Below are positions 52,560 to 63,130 of a stretch of DNA of 64,000 nucleotides, one piece after another (the stretch's first letter is position 1; each line of letters starts with the position of its first letter). This DNA is from Petropleomorpha daqingensis (GTDB lineage Bacteria; Actinomycetota; Actinomycetes; Mycobacteriales; Geodermatophilaceae), in assembly GCF_013408985.1 (NCBI RefSeq), contig NZ_JACBZT010000001.1, forward strand, positions 558,001-622,000, written 5' to 3'. A model generated the notes under the pieces. It was not told where the DNA came from. It worked only from the letters and a program-made list of their open reading frames with translations, and searched no databases. Both the position numbers and the translations under genes were made by a program.

Positions 52560-53158
52560 GCGCCCTGACCGAGCAGCCGCCGCCCCAGGCACCCCACCGC
52601 GACCCGTTCCGGCGGATCGCGCTGATCCTGACGATCGCGCTGGTGGTCGTCGTCGCCGGCGTCGTGGTGCTCGTGCGCGTGGTCGGCGGCGGCAGCGACG
52701 GCGGCAGGGGCACCGTCGCCGACATCAGCGGCACGCCCAGCCCGGAGCGGGAGGACCTGCCCCCGCTGGCGGTCGACGTCCCGCCGGTGACCGCCGAGGC
52801 CGACGCCGCCTGCCCGGCGCTGATGAGCGCGCTGCCGCTGGAGCTGGCCGGCGAGAAGTCCCGCGCGGTGAAGTCGTCCTCGCCGTTCGCCTACGCCTGG
52901 GGGGACCCGCCGGTCGTGCTGATCTGCGGCGTCGACCGCCCGGCCGGGTTCGTGGCCACGTCGGGGCTGATCCAGATCGACGCCGTCCAGTGGTACGTCG
53001 ACGACTCCGACCCGGACACCGTCGTCTGGACCGCCGTCGACCGCCCGGTCTACGTCCAGCTGTCCATCCCGAGCTCGCTGGACAGCGCGTCGGCCACCGA
53101 GCTGTCCGACGTCATCGCGAAGGTGCTGCCCGCCCAGCAGCCCCAGCCCGGCGGCTGA
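52556..53158 (+). CDS. DUF3515-like membrane-anchored protein
   Basis: A 200-residue protein with one hydrophobic helix (about 19-42) and an extracytoplasmic domain with two cysteines (Cys81 and Cys122 or nearby) and Pro-Phe-Ala-Tyr-Ala-Trp-Gly-Asp-Pro-Pro-Val, matching actinobacterial DUF3515. The frame has no ATG, GTG or TTG between mid-Lrp gene and the membrane helix, so translation probably begins at CTG 52556, which overlaps the preceding TGA as CTGA, or at CTG 52565. It is close behind the Lrp-type gene and before thiL's neighbourhood, as in other Actinobacteria. Function unknown. Confidence 0.75.
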   Translation: MSALTEQPPPQAPHRDPFRRIALILTIALVVVVAGVVVLVRVVGGGSDGGRGTVADISGTPSPEREDLPPLAVDVPPVTAEADAACPALMSALPLELAGEKSRAVKSSSPFAYAWGDPPVVLICGVDRPAGFVATSGLIQIDAVQWYVDDSDPDTVVWTAVDRPVYVQLSIPSSLDSASATELSDVIAKVLPAQQPQPGG

Positions 53159-53164
53159 CCGGGC

Positions 53165-53839
53165 TCACCCCGGTGGCAGCAGCGCCAGCTGCTGCCGCAG
53201 CGCCTCGGCCACCTCGCGCCGGGCGTGCGACGGCGAGTCGGCGACCGACGTGACCGCCACGCTGAAGACGCCGTGGCCGCACCAGGCAGAGGCGGCCGGC
53301 CCCGGCAGCCCCTCGGGCTCGTCGACGGTCACCAGCTGACACCCCCCGGGCAGCTCGTCGGGGTCCTCGCTGAGCATCCCGCGGTAGGACTCCGCGTCGT
53401 TGCCGGCGAGGTCCTCGGCGTAGGCGCTCGCTCCTGCCCGCTCGGCGAACTGGTAGACGAACACGCTGGTCACCGGGCCGGAGCCGTCCCCGGCACCCCA
53501 GAACCGCTCCCAGCCGAAGCGGAACCCGTAGCCGTCGAGCACCCCGCGCTCGTGGTCGGGATCGGGGGCGTACGCGGCGACGTCGCCCACCCACTTCTCC
53601 CCCGCCGGTGGCGACAGGGCGTCGTCCGGCACCCGTGACAGCCCCGACGGCACCGCGCGGATGATCAACCGCTCCAGCTCCTCGGGGCTCGACGGGACCG
53701 CCCCGCCGGGTGCGGCCGACGCCACCCCGGCGACCGTCCGGCCGGTGCACCCGGTCAGCAGGGGGACGGCGCACAGCAGGGCGCCGGCCACCACGCGGCC
53801 GGCCGCACCCGGTCGCGGGGACAGCCGGCCCCGGTTCAC
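53165..53839 (-). CDS. Lipoprotein of unknown function
   Basis: A 224-residue exported protein. A basic start and hydrophobic segment end in the lipobox Leu-Leu-Thr-Gly-Cys (Cys31). The mature part is acidic with aromatic strands ([11 protein letters not shown]) and two further cysteines near Gly-Gly-Cys-Gln and Trp-Cys-Gly-His. It resembles DUF3558-type sensor-lipoproteins only loosely. The GTG overlaps the ddl stop as GTGA, so it is coupled to cell-wall precursor synthesis. It converges on the DUF3515 gene with 6 bp between stops. Confidence 0.75.
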   Translation of the reverse strand: MNRGRLSPRPGAAGRVVAGALLCAVPLLTGCTGRTVAGVASAAPGGAVPSSPEELERLIIRAVPSGLSRVPDDALSPPAGEKWVGDVAAYAPDPDHERGVLDGYGFRFGWERFWGAGDGSGPVTSVFVYQFAERAGASAYAEDLAGNDAESYRGMLSEDPDELPGGCQLVTVDEPEGLPGPAASAWCGHGVFSVAVTSVADSPSHARREVAEALRQQLALLPPG

Positions 53840-54972
53840 CGAGGTGCCCGGGCGCCCTCGCGCACAGCGGTGGCGACCAGCCGGTCGACCAGCTCGGGGT
53901 AGGTCACGCCCGTGGCCGCCCACATGCGCGGGAACATCGAGATCGGCGTGAAGCCCGGCATGGTGTTCACCTCGTTGATCACCAGCCGGTCGGAACCGTC
54001 GGGGGCGGTGCCGAGGAAGAAGTCGACCCGGGCCAGCCCGCGGCAGTCCAGCGCGAGGAACGCCCGGCGCGCCTGCTGCTGCACGGCCCGGGTCTGCTCG
54101 GGGGTCAGGTCGGCCGGCACGTCGAAGTCGACGGCGTCGTCGAGGTACTTGGCGGCGAAGTCGTACCAGTCGGTGCCCGGCCGCAGCTTGATCTCGGCGG
54201 GCACGCTGGCCTCGGGGGCGCCGCCGTCCCGGCCGGCGAGCACGCCGCACTCGATCTCGCGGCCCGGCACGGAGGCCTCGACGATCACCTTCTCGTCGAC
54301 CGCGGCGGCCGTCGCCACGGCCTCGGGGAAGTCGGCCCAGTCGGTCACCTTGGTGATGCCGATGCTGGAGCCCGCGCGGGAGGGCTTGACGAACACCGGC
54401 AGCCCGAGCCGCTCGCGGGCGGCGTCGTCGAGCAGCTTCGGGTCGGCGCAGACCGCGCCGTCGGCGTCCCGCAGGACGACGTGGTCGCCCTGCGGCAGCC
54501 CGTTGGCCTCGAGGAGCTTCTTGGTGAACTCCTTGTCCATCGACGCCGCGCTGGCGAACACCCCGGAGCCGACGTACGGGACGCCGGCCATCTCCAGCAG
54601 GCCCTGGATGGTGCCGTCCTCGCCGTAGGCGCCGTGCAGCACCGGGAAGACGACGTCGACCTCGGTCAGCGCCGGCCCGATCGCCGACCCGGGCTCGAGG
54701 ACGGCGAGACCGCGACCGGCCGGGTCGCCGACGAGCGACACCGCCGTCCCGCCGCTGACCTCCGGCAGCTCGCCCTCGGTGATCGCGAGGCGCTGGTCGG
54801 GGTCGGCGAGCACCCACCGACCGTCGGTGGCGATCCCGACGCGGACGACGTCGTAGCGCTCGGGGTCCAGCGCCGCGATCACGCTCCCCGCGGAGACGCA
54901 CGAGATCGCGTGTTCCGCGCTGCGGCCGCCGAAGACGACCGCCACGCGCACCTTGTCTGCCTTGCTGCTCAT
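53836..54972 (-). CDS. ddl: D-alanine--D-alanine ligase
   Basis: A 378-residue ATP-grasp ligase for the peptidoglycan dipeptide. Signatures include Phe-Gly-Gly-Arg-Ser-Ala-Glu-His, His-Gly-Ala-Tyr-Gly-Glu-Asp-Gly, Val-Lys-Pro-Ser-Arg-Ala-Gly-Ser-Ser, Leu-Ala-Arg-Val-Asp-Phe-Phe and [10 protein letters not shown]. The Tyr that marks D-Ala specificity is within Glu-Ile-Lys-Leu-x7-Tyr-Asp-Phe-x2-Lys-Tyr. It starts 11 nt after the PLP-enzyme stop. Confidence 0.95.
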   Translation of the reverse strand: MSSKADKVRVAVVFGGRSAEHAISCVSAGSVIAALDPERYDVVRVGIATDGRWVLADPDQRLAITEGELPEVSGGTAVSLVGDPAGRGLAVLEPGSAIGPALTEVDVVFPVLHGAYGEDGTIQGLLEMAGVPYVGSGVFASAASMDKEFTKKLLEANGLPQGDHVVLRDADGAVCADPKLLDDAARERLGLPVFVKPSRAGSSIGITKVTDWADFPEAVATAAAVDEKVIVEASVPGREIECGVLAGRDGGAPEASVPAEIKLRPGTDWYDFAAKYLDDAVDFDVPADLTPEQTRAVQQQARRAFLALDCRGLARVDFFLGTAPDGSDRLVINEVNTMPGFTPISMFPRMWAATGVTYPELVDRLVATAVREGARAPR

Positions 54973-54983
54973 CGCGCCCGACC

Positions 54984-56129
54984 CTAGCCGAGCGCCGGCT
55001 GCAGCCCCTCCAGCGCGGCGGACAGATCGGCCACCAGGTCGGCGGTGTCCTCGATCCCGCAGGAGAAGCGCACGAAGCCGGGAGGGACGGCGTCGCCGCC
55101 CCACTGGGCGCGCCGGTCCAGGGTGCTGTGCACCCCGCCGAAGGACGTCGCCGCCGTCCAGAGCCGGCTCGCGGCCGCCAGCCGGGCCACCGCCTCCTCC
55201 GACGCGAAGGTCGCCGACACCACGCCGTTGGGGCGCAGCATCTGGCGGGCGGCCAGCGCCGCCGACGGGTCCCCGGGCAGCCACGGCCAGCGGACCTCGC
55301 TCACCGCCGGCGCGCCGGCCAGCAGCTCGGCGACGGCCGCGGCGGTCGCCGCCTGCCGGGCCAGCCGCAGGTCCAGCGTGCTCATCGACCGGTGCCCCAG
55401 CCACGCCTCGAACGGCCCGGGCGTGGCGCCGGTGTGGTCGCGCCAGCTCTTCATCCGGGCGTGCAGCTCGTCGTCGGTGGTGCTGACGTGGCCGAGCAGC
55501 AGGTCGCTGTGCCCGGTCAGCGCCTTGGTGTCGCTGCCGATGGTCAGGTCGGCGCCGAGCGCCAGCGGCTTCTGGCCGAGCGGGGTCGCGGTGGTGTTGT
55601 CGACGGCGAGCACCGCGCCGGCCGCCCTCGTCGCCGCGGCGACGGCGGCGATGTCGCAGACGTCGAGCTGCGGGTTGCTCGGCGTCTCCAGCAGCACGAA
55701 CCGCGCGCCCTCCAGGTCGCCGCGGGCGGCCACCTCGCCGATCTCGGGCGTGGAGACGAGGTCGACGCGCATGCCGAAGCGGCTGAGCTCGTCGGCGGCC
55801 AGGGCCCGCGTCGCGTAGTAGCCGTCGGACGGCAGCACGACCCGGTCGCCGGCGCCGGCGCAGGCCAGCAGCGCGGCGCTGACCGCCGCCATGCCGGTGG
55901 CGAACGACAGGCAGCGGCCGCCGTCCAGCTCGCCGACGGCGGCCTCGAACACCCGCAGCGTCGGCTGCCCGGTGCGGGCGTAGCCGTCGGCACCGCCGGT
56001 TCCCGGAGGGACGTCGCCGAGGTGGAACGGCGCGGCGAACACCGGGGACGGGCGCAGCGGAGCTCCCGGGACGGCGGCGTCCTCCCCCGCGCGGACCGAC
56101 CGCGTGCCGTCCCCGTACTCCGGACTCAC
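54984..56129 (-). CDS. Cys/Met-metabolism PLP enzyme (cystathionine gamma-lyase-like)
   Basis: A 381-residue fold-type I PLP enzyme. The cofactor lysine is in [12 protein letters not shown]. Other signatures are Tyr-Ala-Arg-Thr-Gly-Gln-Pro-Thr near 50, Glu-Thr-Pro-Ser-Asn-Pro and Val-Asp-Asn-Thr. It may cleave cystathionine or act on other sulfur amino acids; the family does not settle this. The GTG overlaps the gpsA stop by 4 bp. Placement between gpsA and ddl is common in Actinobacteria. Confidence 0.87.
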   Translation of the reverse strand: MSPEYGDGTRSVRAGEDAAVPGAPLRPSPVFAAPFHLGDVPPGTGGADGYARTGQPTLRVFEAAVGELDGGRCLSFATGMAAVSAALLACAGAGDRVVLPSDGYYATRALAADELSRFGMRVDLVSTPEIGEVAARGDLEGARFVLLETPSNPQLDVCDIAAVAAATRAAGAVLAVDNTTATPLGQKPLALGADLTIGSDTKALTGHSDLLLGHVSTTDDELHARMKSWRDHTGATPGPFEAWLGHRSMSTLDLRLARQAATAAAVAELLAGAPAVSEVRWPWLPGDPSAALAARQMLRPNGVVSATFASEEAVARLAAASRLWTAATSFGGVHSTLDRRAQWGGDAVPPGFVRFSCGIEDTADLVADLSAALEGLQPALG

Positions 56130-57121
56130 TCGGGCTTGGCCTCCCGGCTCATGATCTCCCGCACCAGGTTCTTCGGTGACTCGCCCTCGTGGCAGACCCG
56201 GACCACCGCCTCGGTGATCGGGACGTCGACGCCGTGGGCGCGGGCCAGGTCGAGCACCGAGCGGCAGCTCTTGACGCCCTCGGCGGTCTGCTTGGTGCTC
56301 TCCTGCACCTGCTCGACCGTCATGCCCCGGCCCAGCTTCTCGCCGAAGGTGCGGTTGCGCGACAGCGGTGAGCTGCACGTGGCGACCAGGTCGCCCAGGC
56401 CGGCCAGCCCGGCGAACGTGGTCAGCTCGGCGCCGAGCGCCAGCCCCAGCCGGGCGGTCTCGGCGAGGCCGCGCGTGATCAGCGACGCCCGGGTGTTGTC
56501 ACCGAAGCCCAGGCCCTCGGCGACGCCCGCGGCCAGGGCGATGACGTTCTTCACCGCGCCGCCGAGCTCGCAGCCGACCAGGTCGGGGTTGGTGTACGGC
56601 CGGAAGTAGACCGTGTGGCAGGCCGCCTGCAGCGCCTCGGCCCGGTCGGTGTCGGGGCAGGCGATGACCGTGGCCGCCGGCTGCTCCTCGGCGATCTCCC
56701 GGGCGAGGTTCGGGCCGGACAGCGCGGCCACACGATCGGGCCCGGCGCCGGTGACCTCGCAGATCACCTCGCTCATCCGCTTGGTGCTGCCGAGCTCGAT
56801 GCCCTTCATGAGCGAGAGCAGGCTGGCCTCCGGCGGCAGCAGCGGCGCCCACTCGGCCAGGTTGTCCCGCAGCGACTGGGACGGGATCGACAGCACCACG
56901 ATGTCGGCGTCGACCAGCGCCTCGGCCGGATCGGCGGTCGTCCGGATCGCGGCGGGCAGCCGGATGCCGGGCAGGTAGTCCTTGTTCTCGCCGTCCTCGG
57001 TGATCGCCTTGGCCAGCTCGGGCCGGCGCGCGAACAGCGCGACGTCGCAGCCGGCGTCCGCCAGGACCTTGGCGAACGTCGTCCCCCACGACCCGGCGCT
57101 GAGCACCGCCGCCCGCGTCAC
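56126..57121 (-). CDS. gpsA: NAD(P)-dependent glycerol-3-phosphate dehydrogenase
   Basis: A 331-residue GpsA that supplies sn-glycerol-3-phosphate for phospholipids. The nucleotide loop reads [10 protein letters not shown], with Ser where the first Gly of Gly-x-Gly-x2-Gly is usual. Other signatures are Ser-Gly-Pro-Asn-Leu-Ala-Arg-Glu-Ile, the catalytic Lys in Gly-Ala-Val-Lys-Asn-Val-Ile-Ala and Gly-Leu-Gly-Asp-Leu-Val-Ala-Thr-Cys. Its GTG overlaps the plsC stop, linking the two first steps of phosphatidate synthesis. Confidence 0.95.
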   Translation of the reverse strand: MTRAAVLSAGSWGTTFAKVLADAGCDVALFARRPELAKAITEDGENKDYLPGIRLPAAIRTTADPAEALVDADIVVLSIPSQSLRDNLAEWAPLLPPEASLLSLMKGIELGSTKRMSEVICEVTGAGPDRVAALSGPNLAREIAEEQPAATVIACPDTDRAEALQAACHTVYFRPYTNPDLVGCELGGAVKNVIALAAGVAEGLGFGDNTRASLITRGLAETARLGLALGAELTTFAGLAGLGDLVATCSSPLSRNRTFGEKLGRGMTVEQVQESTKQTAEGVKSCRSVLDLARAHGVDVPITEAVVRVCHEGESPKNLVREIMSREAKPE

Positions 57122-57897
57122 GCCGCGCTCCCCGAGACGTCCCCGGGCTGCTCGCGCCGGGGGCGGGAGTAGAAGCTGTCGGGCGGGGTCTGGCCGCGCA
57201 GCTCGCCCAGCTGCTCGCGCACCCGGCTCATGATCAGGTCGGTCGTCCGGCGCAGCAGGTCGGGGGTGAGCGCCCGCCCCGCCGCGACCTCGGCGCGCAG
57301 CGCCGAGAGGTCCACCGGGTCGCCGACCAGGTAGTCCGCCGGCGAGCGCAGGCGCAGGTGCCACTTCTTGGTGTGGTAGTCGTGCAGGAGCTGCGGCCCC
57401 CACTGGGCGACCGGGACGACGACGGCGTCGGTGGTCAGCGCCAGCCGGGCGACGCCGGTGCGCGACTCCATCGGCCACCAGTCCGGATCGCGGGTCACCG
57501 ACCCCTCGGGGTAGATCACGATGACGTTGCCCTCGGCGAGGTCCTGCTGCGCGGCGGAGACCGAACCGCGGGCCTCGGCGGTGAACCGGGCGACCGGGAT
57601 CTGCCCGGCATGCCGCAGGACCCAGCCGGCGAAGCCCTTGAACAGCGACTCCTTGGCCAGGAAGTGCGGGATCCGGCCGTTGTCGAACACCAGCCGCGCG
57701 CAGGCGATCGGGTCGAGCACCGACACGTGGTTGGCCACCAGGAGCACCGGGCCGGTCGGCGGGATGCGGTCCCCGTGCCGGTAGCGCAGCCGGAAGACCA
57801 GGGAGGCGAGCGGGTAGATGGTCGCGATGCAGATCGCCATCCCGATCGGGATGGGTCTGCGGGTGCGCCACTTCGGCGGTCGCGTCGTCTTCGCCAC
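57118..57897 (-). CDS. plsC: 1-acyl-sn-glycerol-3-phosphate acyltransferase
   Basis: A 259-residue membrane-associated acyltransferase of the PlsC family. Block I is Asn-His-Val-Ser-Val-Leu-Asp-Pro (the His-x4-Asp catalytic pair), block II lies near Leu-Ala-Lys-Glu-Ser-Leu-Phe, block III is Tyr-Pro-Glu-Gly-Ser-Val-Thr, and a hydrophobic N-terminal helix precedes them. The GTG at 57897 has a strong GAGGAGGGG site; an in-frame ATG 11 codons earlier lacks one. It heads the plsC-gpsA-PLP enzyme-ddl-lipoprotein operon. Confidence 0.92.
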   Translation of the reverse strand: MAKTTRPPKWRTRRPIPIGMAICIATIYPLASLVFRLRYRHGDRIPPTGPVLLVANHVSVLDPIACARLVFDNGRIPHFLAKESLFKGFAGWVLRHAGQIPVARFTAEARGSVSAAQQDLAEGNVIVIYPEGSVTRDPDWWPMESRTGVARLALTTDAVVVPVAQWGPQLLHDYHTKKWHLRLRSPADYLVGDPVDLSALRAEVAAGRALTPDLLRRTTDLIMSRVREQLGELRGQTPPDSFYSRPRREQPGDVSGSAA

Positions 57898-57969
57898 CGG
57901 CTCCCCTCCTCGAGTGTGATCTGCGACCATGATCGCCCCTGACGGGGCCCGGCACCGCAGGTGGGGTCC

Positions 57970-59403
57970 CTACGACACGCCGCCGGGAGCGGTCATCGCC
58001 GCCACCTGCGCGGCGCGCCGGGCTCGGAAGTCCGCGATCGGCCAGGCCGACCCGCCGCCGACCCGGATCCGGCGCACCCCGCCGTCGTCGGCCCACTCGT
58101 AACCCACCGTCTCCCCCGGACTGCCGAAGCCGGGCACCGTCTCCAGCCGCAGGGTGTCGGGGTCGACCACGGTCAGCTCGCTGTACTGCTCCACCGGGTC
58201 CGGCGCGTTGGGGTGCAGCAGCACCAGCCGCCCGCCGAGCAGCGCGACGTCGGTCGTGCTCCACAGGTCGGCGAACCGGCCGGTGTAGCGCCGCAGCTGC
58301 TCGGCCGGCGGCCGGTCGGCGTCCTCCGGGGCGGCGAGCGCCAGGTCCAGCAGCCGGAGCAGGCCGCGGGCCAGCCCCGCGGCCGGCCCGTCGATGGCGT
58401 TGGTCAGCACGCTGACGACGACCTGGCCGGCCGGGTCGATCCAGGTGCGCGTGATGTGCCCCGGGTAGCCGCCGCCGTGCCCGATCAGCTCGCGCTCGCC
58501 CTCCGTGCGCAGGTCGAGGCCGAGGCCGTAGTACTCCGGCTCGCCCCCGTGCGCCCGGATCTCGGACTCACGGCGGCGCATCAGCCGCTTGCTCGCGTCG
58601 GTGAGCAGGGTCTCGTCGCCCGTGAAGTGCGCCGCGCCGTAGGTGGTGAGATCCCGCGCCGTCGAGGAGAAGCCGGTCGCGGCCGCCATCGCCCGGGTGT
58701 CGACGTGCGGGATGGACAGCCGCTCGTCCTCGCCGTCGAGCAGGGCGCTGTGCCCGGCCGCGTAGTCGCCGGCGCGGGCCGGGTCCCACTCGGGCGAGGT
58801 GTCGGCCAGCCCGAGCCGGTCGATCACCGCCGCCTGCACGGCGGCGGCGTAGCCGGTGCCGGTGACGGCCTCGATGGCCAGGCCGAGCAGCGAGTAGCCG
58901 ATGTTGGAGTACTTGAAGTGCTCGTTGCGGCCGAGCACCGCGCCCTCGGCGGTGGCGATCTCGGTCAGCCGGTCGGCGTCCGGGAACGGGTGCAGCAGCT
59001 GCCAGTGGTCGCAGTCGCGGCCGTCGCGGATGACGCCGCCCTGGTGACCGAGCAGCTCGCGGACGGTCACCTCCGCGAGCGCCGAGCCGGCCAGGGCCGG
59101 CACCCACCGCACGATCGGGTCGTCCAGCCGCATCCGGCCCGCCTCGACCAGCTGCAGCACGGCCGTGGCGGTGAACGTCTTGGAGTGCGAGGCGATCCGG
59201 AACAGGTGGCCCGTGGTGAGCGGCTCGCCGGTGCTCTCGTCGGCGACGCCGACCGCCGTGTCGAGCACCAGCCGGTCCCCCACCCGGATCGCCGCCTGGA
59301 CGCCGGGGACCCTGGCCCGGCGCCGCTGGAGGTCCAGCCAGGACTCGAGGTAGGGCGCGAGCTCGGCCGCCACGTCGGCGGTCTCGGCAACGGTGCGGCT
59401 CAT
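57970..59403 (-). CDS. Serine hydrolase of the beta-lactamase class C/AmpH type
   Basis: A 477-residue protein with a penicillin-binding-protein-like hydrolase domain (about 15-340) and a C-terminal lipocalin-like domain. Catalytic motifs are Ser-His-Ser-Lys (Ser-x2-Lys, near 72-75), Tyr-Ser-Asn (Tyr-x-Asn) and Gly-His-Gly-Gly-Gly (the third motif). No signal peptide is evident, so cytoplasmic esterase or peptidase activity is more likely than antibiotic resistance. It is divergent from cofC across a 51-bp gap that holds a dyad. Confidence 0.87.
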   Translation of the reverse strand: MSRTVAETADVAAELAPYLESWLDLQRRRARVPGVQAAIRVGDRLVLDTAVGVADESTGEPLTTGHLFRIASHSKTFTATAVLQLVEAGRMRLDDPIVRWVPALAGSALAEVTVRELLGHQGGVIRDGRDCDHWQLLHPFPDADRLTEIATAEGAVLGRNEHFKYSNIGYSLLGLAIEAVTGTGYAAAVQAAVIDRLGLADTSPEWDPARAGDYAAGHSALLDGEDERLSIPHVDTRAMAAATGFSSTARDLTTYGAAHFTGDETLLTDASKRLMRRRESEIRAHGGEPEYYGLGLDLRTEGERELIGHGGGYPGHITRTWIDPAGQVVVSVLTNAIDGPAAGLARGLLRLLDLALAAPEDADRPPAEQLRRYTGRFADLWSTTDVALLGGRLVLLHPNAPDPVEQYSELTVVDPDTLRLETVPGFGSPGETVGYEWADDGGVRRIRVGGGSAWPIADFRARRAAQVAAMTAPGGVS

Positions 59404-59412
59404 GGCACCAGA

Positions 59413-59445
59413 CCACCACACCCCGCCCGGACGCCGGTGTGGTGG
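59413..59445. promoter_or_regulatory. Inverted repeat between serine hydrolase and cofC
   Basis: CCACCACACC (59413-59422) is mirrored exactly by GGTGTGGTGG (59436-59445), with a 13-nt spacer. It fills most of the 51-bp divergent promoter gap and could serve as an operator for both genes. Confidence 0.45.
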
Positions 59446-59454
59446 GCTGGGCGG

Positions 59455-60090
59455 GTGCAACGGTGGTCGGTCGTGGTCCCGGCGAAGCGGCTCGCGCTGG
59501 CCAAGACGCGGCTGCGCCCGCTCACCGACGGCGCCCGGGTCGGGCACGCCGACGTCGTCCTGGCCCTGCTGGCCGACACGGTGGCCGCGGCGCTGGACTG
59601 CCCCCGGGTGGAGCGGGTGCTCGTCGTGACGGACGACCCGGCCGCGGCCGAGACGGTCCGGGCGCTGGGCGCCGGCACGGTCGCCGACGAGCCCGACGAG
59701 GGGCTCAACCCCGCGCTCGTGCACGGCGCGCTCAGCACCGGCGCCACGGCGGTGGCAGCGCTCTCCTCCGACCTCCCCTCGCTGCGCCCCGAGGAGCTCG
59801 CCGCGGCGCTGGACGCGGCCGGGGCGGCGCCGCGCTGCTTCGTCGCCGACGCCGAGGGCACCGGGACCACGCTGCTGACCGCCGTCGGTGTCCCGCTGGA
59901 CCCCCGGTTCGGCCAGGGGTCGGCGGCCGCGCACCGGGCGAGCGGCGCCGTCCTGCTCGAGGGCGCCTGGCCGGGGCTGGCCACCGACGTCGACACGGAG
60001 GCCGCGATGCGCACCGCGCTGGCCCTGGGGGTCGGCCCGGCGACCGCCGGGGTCGCCGCCCGTCTCGGCGTCGCCAGCGGCTGCCGGTAG
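59455..60090 (+). CDS. cofC: 2-phospho-L-lactate/phosphoenolpyruvate guanylyltransferase
   Basis: A 211-residue nucleotidyltransferase of the CofC/FbiD family, which activates 2-phospholactate or phosphoenolpyruvate with GTP in coenzyme F420 synthesis. Signatures are Val-Val-Pro-Ala-Lys-Arg-Leu-Ala-Leu-Ala-Lys-Thr-Arg-Leu at the start, Leu-Ser-Ser-Asp-Leu-Pro-Ser-Leu, and Gly-Thr-Gly-Thr-Thr-Leu-Leu. Bacterial enzymes usually prefer phosphoenolpyruvate. Other F420 genes are not in the window. The GTG at 59455 fits the family N-terminus. Confidence 0.9.
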   Translation: MQRWSVVVPAKRLALAKTRLRPLTDGARVGHADVVLALLADTVAAALDCPRVERVLVVTDDPAAAETVRALGAGTVADEPDEGLNPALVHGALSTGATAVAALSSDLPSLRPEELAAALDAAGAAPRCFVADAEGTGTTLLTAVGVPLDPRFGQGSAAAHRASGAVLLEGAWPGLATDVDTEAAMRTALALGVGPATAGVAARLGVASGCR

Positions 60091-60114
60091 GAGGCGCTCC
60101 CGTCGTTCACCTCG

Positions 60115-62220
60115 GTGCGGCACGATGACGTCGTGGCCCCTCAGTCGGCATCGACCAGGACGGCACCAGCGGAGCAGACGCTGCCGGCCGACCGCTTCCT
60201 CAACCGTGAGCTTTCCTGGCTGGACTTCAACGCGCGCGTCCTCGAACTGGCCGAGGACGACGCCCTGCCGCTGCTGGAACGGGTGAAGTTCCTCGCGATC
60301 TTCGCCAGCAACCTCGACGAGTTCTTCATGGTCCGCATCGCAGGGCTCAAGCGTCGGCACAGCACCGGCCTGACCGTGCGCTCCCCCGACGGGCTGACCA
60401 TCCGCGAGCAGCTGACCCGGGTCACCGAGCGCACGCAGGACCTCGTGCACCGGCACGCGAACGTGTTCCTCAAGGACGTCACGCCGCTGCTGGAGGAGTC
60501 CGGCATCCGGATCGTCCACTGGGCCGAGATCGGCGACACCGACGCGACGCGGCTGCGGGAGTACTTCCGCGACCAGGTCTTCCCCGTGCTGACCCCGCTG
60601 GCCGTCGACCCCGCGCACCCGTTTCCCTACATCAGCGGGCTCTCGCTCAACCTCGCCGTCTCGGTGCGCGACACCGACACCGGCACCTCGCACTTCGCGC
60701 GGGTCAAGGTGCCCAACAACGTGCCGCGGTTCGTGCCCGTGGGGCAGGCCGACACCAGCGCGACGTTCCTGCCGCTCGAGGACCTCATCGCCGCGCACCT
60801 CCCGCAGCTGTTCCCGGGCCTGGAGGTGGTCGCCCACCACCTGTTCCGGGTCACCCGCAACGCCGACCTGGAGGTCGAGGAGGACCGCGACGAGGACCTC
60901 CTGCAGGCCCTCGAGCGCGAGCTCGCCCGGCGGCGCTTCGGCCCGGCGGTGCGGCTCGAGGTCACCGACGCGATGGACCCGCAGATCCTCGAGCTGCTGC
61001 TGTCGGAGCTGGAGATCGGCACCCAGGACGTCGTCGTCGTCCCGGGTCTGCTCGACCTGGCCTCGCTGTGGCAGCTGTACGACCTCGACCGGCCGGAGCT
61101 CAAGGACGAGCCGTTCGTGCCGGCCACCCACCCGCGGCTGAGCGAGGGCGAGACGCCGCAGAGCGTGTTCGCGATGCTGCGCGAGGGCGACGTCCTGGTC
61201 CACCACCCGTACCAGTCGTTCGCGACCAGCGTGCAGCGGTTCATCGAGCAGGCCGCCGCCGACCCGAACGTGCTGGCGATCAAGCAGACGCTGTACCGGA
61301 CGTCCGGTGACTCCCCGATCGTCAACGCGCTGGTCGACGCCGCGGAGGCCGGCAAGCAGGTCGTCGTCCTCGTCGAGATCAAGGCGCGCTTCGACGAGGA
61401 GGCCAACATCAGCTGGGCCCGTGAGCTGGAGAAGGCGGGCTGCCACGTCGTCTACGGCCTGGTCGGGCTGAAGACGCACTGCAAGACCGCGCTGGTCGTC
61501 CGCCGCGAGGGCGGCGTGATCCGGCGCTACTGCCACATCGGCACCGGCAACTACAACCCGAAGACGGCGCGGATCTACGAGGACCTCGGCATCCTGACCG
61601 CCGACCCGCGGGTCGGCGCCGACCTGACCGACCTGTTCAACACCCTCACCGGCTACTCGCGGCAGACGGCCTACCGCACGCTCATGGTGGCGCCGCACGG
61701 CGTGCGCAACGGGCTGCTGGACAAGATCCGGCGGGAGATGCGGCACGCGGCGGAGGGCCGGCCGGCCGGGATCCGGTTCAAGGTCAACTCGCTGGTCGAC
61801 GAGCAGATCATCGACGCGCTCTACGAGGCGTCGATCGCCGGCGTCCCGGTCGAGCTGCTCATCCGCGGCATCTGCGCGCTGCGGCCGGGGGTGGCGGGCC
61901 TGTCGGAGAACATCGAGGTCCGGTCGATCGTCGGCCGGTTCCTCGAGCACTCGCGGGTGATGTCGTTCACCAACGGCGGCGACCCGGAGTTCTGGATCGG
62001 CAGCTCCGACCTGATGCACCGCAACCTCGACCGGCGCGTCGAGGTGCTGCTCAAGGTCTGCGACGAGCGCGCCCGGGAGGAGCTGGGCGCGACGCTCGAC
62101 CGCGCGATGGCCCCGGAGGTGCGCTGCTGGACCCTCGGTCCGGACGGCGAGTGGACCCGCAGCGGCGAGTGCGACTACCAGGCCGAGCTGATCCACCAGG
62201 CCGGTGAGCAGGCCGGCTGA
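60115..62220 (+). CDS. ppk1: Polyphosphate kinase 1
   Basis: A 701-residue PPK1 that makes polyphosphate from ATP. The N-terminal domain opens [12 protein letters not shown], and the phosphorylated His lies in Cys-His-Ile-Gly-Thr-Gly-Asn-Tyr-Asn. Further signatures are Phe-Asp-Glu-Glu-Ala-Asn-Ile and a C-terminal Ser-Ser-Asp-Leu-Met-x-Arg-Asn-Leu-Asp-Arg-Arg-Val-Glu. Start GTG at 60115; GTG at 60133, preceded 6 nt earlier by CACGAT, is an alternative. The end overlaps the Nudix/phosphatase gene by 17 bp. Confidence 0.95.
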   Translation: MRHDDVVAPQSASTRTAPAEQTLPADRFLNRELSWLDFNARVLELAEDDALPLLERVKFLAIFASNLDEFFMVRIAGLKRRHSTGLTVRSPDGLTIREQLTRVTERTQDLVHRHANVFLKDVTPLLEESGIRIVHWAEIGDTDATRLREYFRDQVFPVLTPLAVDPAHPFPYISGLSLNLAVSVRDTDTGTSHFARVKVPNNVPRFVPVGQADTSATFLPLEDLIAAHLPQLFPGLEVVAHHLFRVTRNADLEVEEDRDEDLLQALERELARRRFGPAVRLEVTDAMDPQILELLLSELEIGTQDVVVVPGLLDLASLWQLYDLDRPELKDEPFVPATHPRLSEGETPQSVFAMLREGDVLVHHPYQSFATSVQRFIEQAAADPNVLAIKQTLYRTSGDSPIVNALVDAAEAGKQVVVLVEIKARFDEEANISWARELEKAGCHVVYGLVGLKTHCKTALVVRREGGVIRRYCHIGTGNYNPKTARIYEDLGILTADPRVGADLTDLFNTLTGYSRQTAYRTLMVAPHGVRNGLLDKIRREMRHAAEGRPAGIRFKVNSLVDEQIIDALYEASIAGVPVELLIRGICALRPGVAGLSENIEVRSIVGRFLEHSRVMSFTNGGDPEFWIGSSDLMHRNLDRRVEVLLKVCDERAREELGATLDRAMAPEVRCWTLGPDGEWTRSGECDYQAELIHQAGEQAG

Positions 62221-63118
62221 GCCGGTGCTCGCCGCGGGCGGTGCGGTCTGGCGGACCTCCGCCGACGGGTCGCTGGAGACCGTGGTGGTGCACCGGCCGA
62301 AGTACGACGACTGGTCGCTGCCCAAGGGCAAGCTCGACCAGGGCGAGCACGCGGTGCAGGCGGCCGTCCGCGAGGTCGACGAGGAGACCGGCCTGACCGT
62401 GGTCGTGGGCCGGCGCAGCCTCCGCACCCGGTACGCCGTCGAGGAGGGCGACAAGCAGGTCGACTACTGGCTGCAGCAGGCGATCGGCGGCGAGTTCGAG
62501 CCGAACTCCGAGGTCGACGAGCTGCGCTGGCTGCCGCTGCCGGAGGCGACCGCGCAGGTCACCCACGACCACGACCGCGCGGTGCTGGCCGACCTCGCCC
62601 GGGACGACGTCCCGCGAGCCCCCACCCTGCTGCTGGTTCGGCACGGCAGCGCCGGCGTCCGGTCGGAGTGGGACGGTCCCGACGAGCTGCGCCCCCTCGA
62701 CGCCAAGGGTCACCGGCAGGCCGCGCGGCTGGCCGAGGCGCTGTCGCTGTTCGCGCCGACGACGGTGCTGTCGGCCGAGCGGACCCGCTGCCGGGAGACG
62801 GTGCAGCCGCTGGCCGAGCGCCTGGGCCTGCCGGTGCTGCCCAGCCCGGAGCTCGGCGAGGAGGAGTTCCACGAGGACCCCCAGGCCGGGCTGGCGCTGG
62901 TGGAGCGGCTGCTGGAGCCGCGCGACCGGCCGGGCGTCACCGTCGTGTGCAGCCAGGGCGGCGCGATCCCGTCGGTGCTCATGGCCCTCGGGGTGCGCTG
63001 GGAGGGCATGACCGGGCGGCTCTACCCGCCGTCGGCCAAGGGCAGCACCTGGGCGCTCGGCGGCCGGCCCGGCGCGCTGTCCGCGGACTACTACCGCGAC
63101 TTCAACGCGCCGTCCTGA
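62204..63118 (+). CDS. MutT1-like Nudix hydrolase fused to a histidine phosphatase
   Basis: A 304-residue two-domain protein like mycobacterial MutT1. The Nudix domain (about 7-135) has [10 protein letters not shown] then Arg-Glu-Val-Asp-Glu-Glu-Thr-Gly. The histidine phosphatase domain (about 143-300) has the catalytic Leu-Val-Arg-His-Gly and a later Cys-Ser-Gln-Gly-Gly, where Gln stands in the place of the second catalytic His. MutT1 removes 8-oxo-dGTP and diadenosine polyphosphates. It is coupled to ppk1 by a 17-bp overlap. Confidence 0.9.
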   Translation: MSRPAEPVLAAGGAVWRTSADGSLETVVVHRPKYDDWSLPKGKLDQGEHAVQAAVREVDEETGLTVVVGRRSLRTRYAVEEGDKQVDYWLQQAIGGEFEPNSEVDELRWLPLPEATAQVTHDHDRAVLADLARDDVPRAPTLLLVRHGSAGVRSEWDGPDELRPLDAKGHRQAARLAEALSLFAPTTVLSAERTRCRETVQPLAERLGLPVLPSPELGEEEFHEDPQAGLALVERLLEPRDRPGVTVVCSQGGAIPSVLMALGVRWEGMTGRLYPPSAKGSTWALGGRPGALSADYYRDFNAPS

Positions 63119-63130
63119 GCCGGCCCGTCC

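Noticed and set aside
57970-62454. A 1494-codon minus-strand frame over the serine hydrolase, cofC and ppk1
   Set aside because: Only the part below 59403 codes for the hydrolase; the rest is the shadow of cofC and ppk1.
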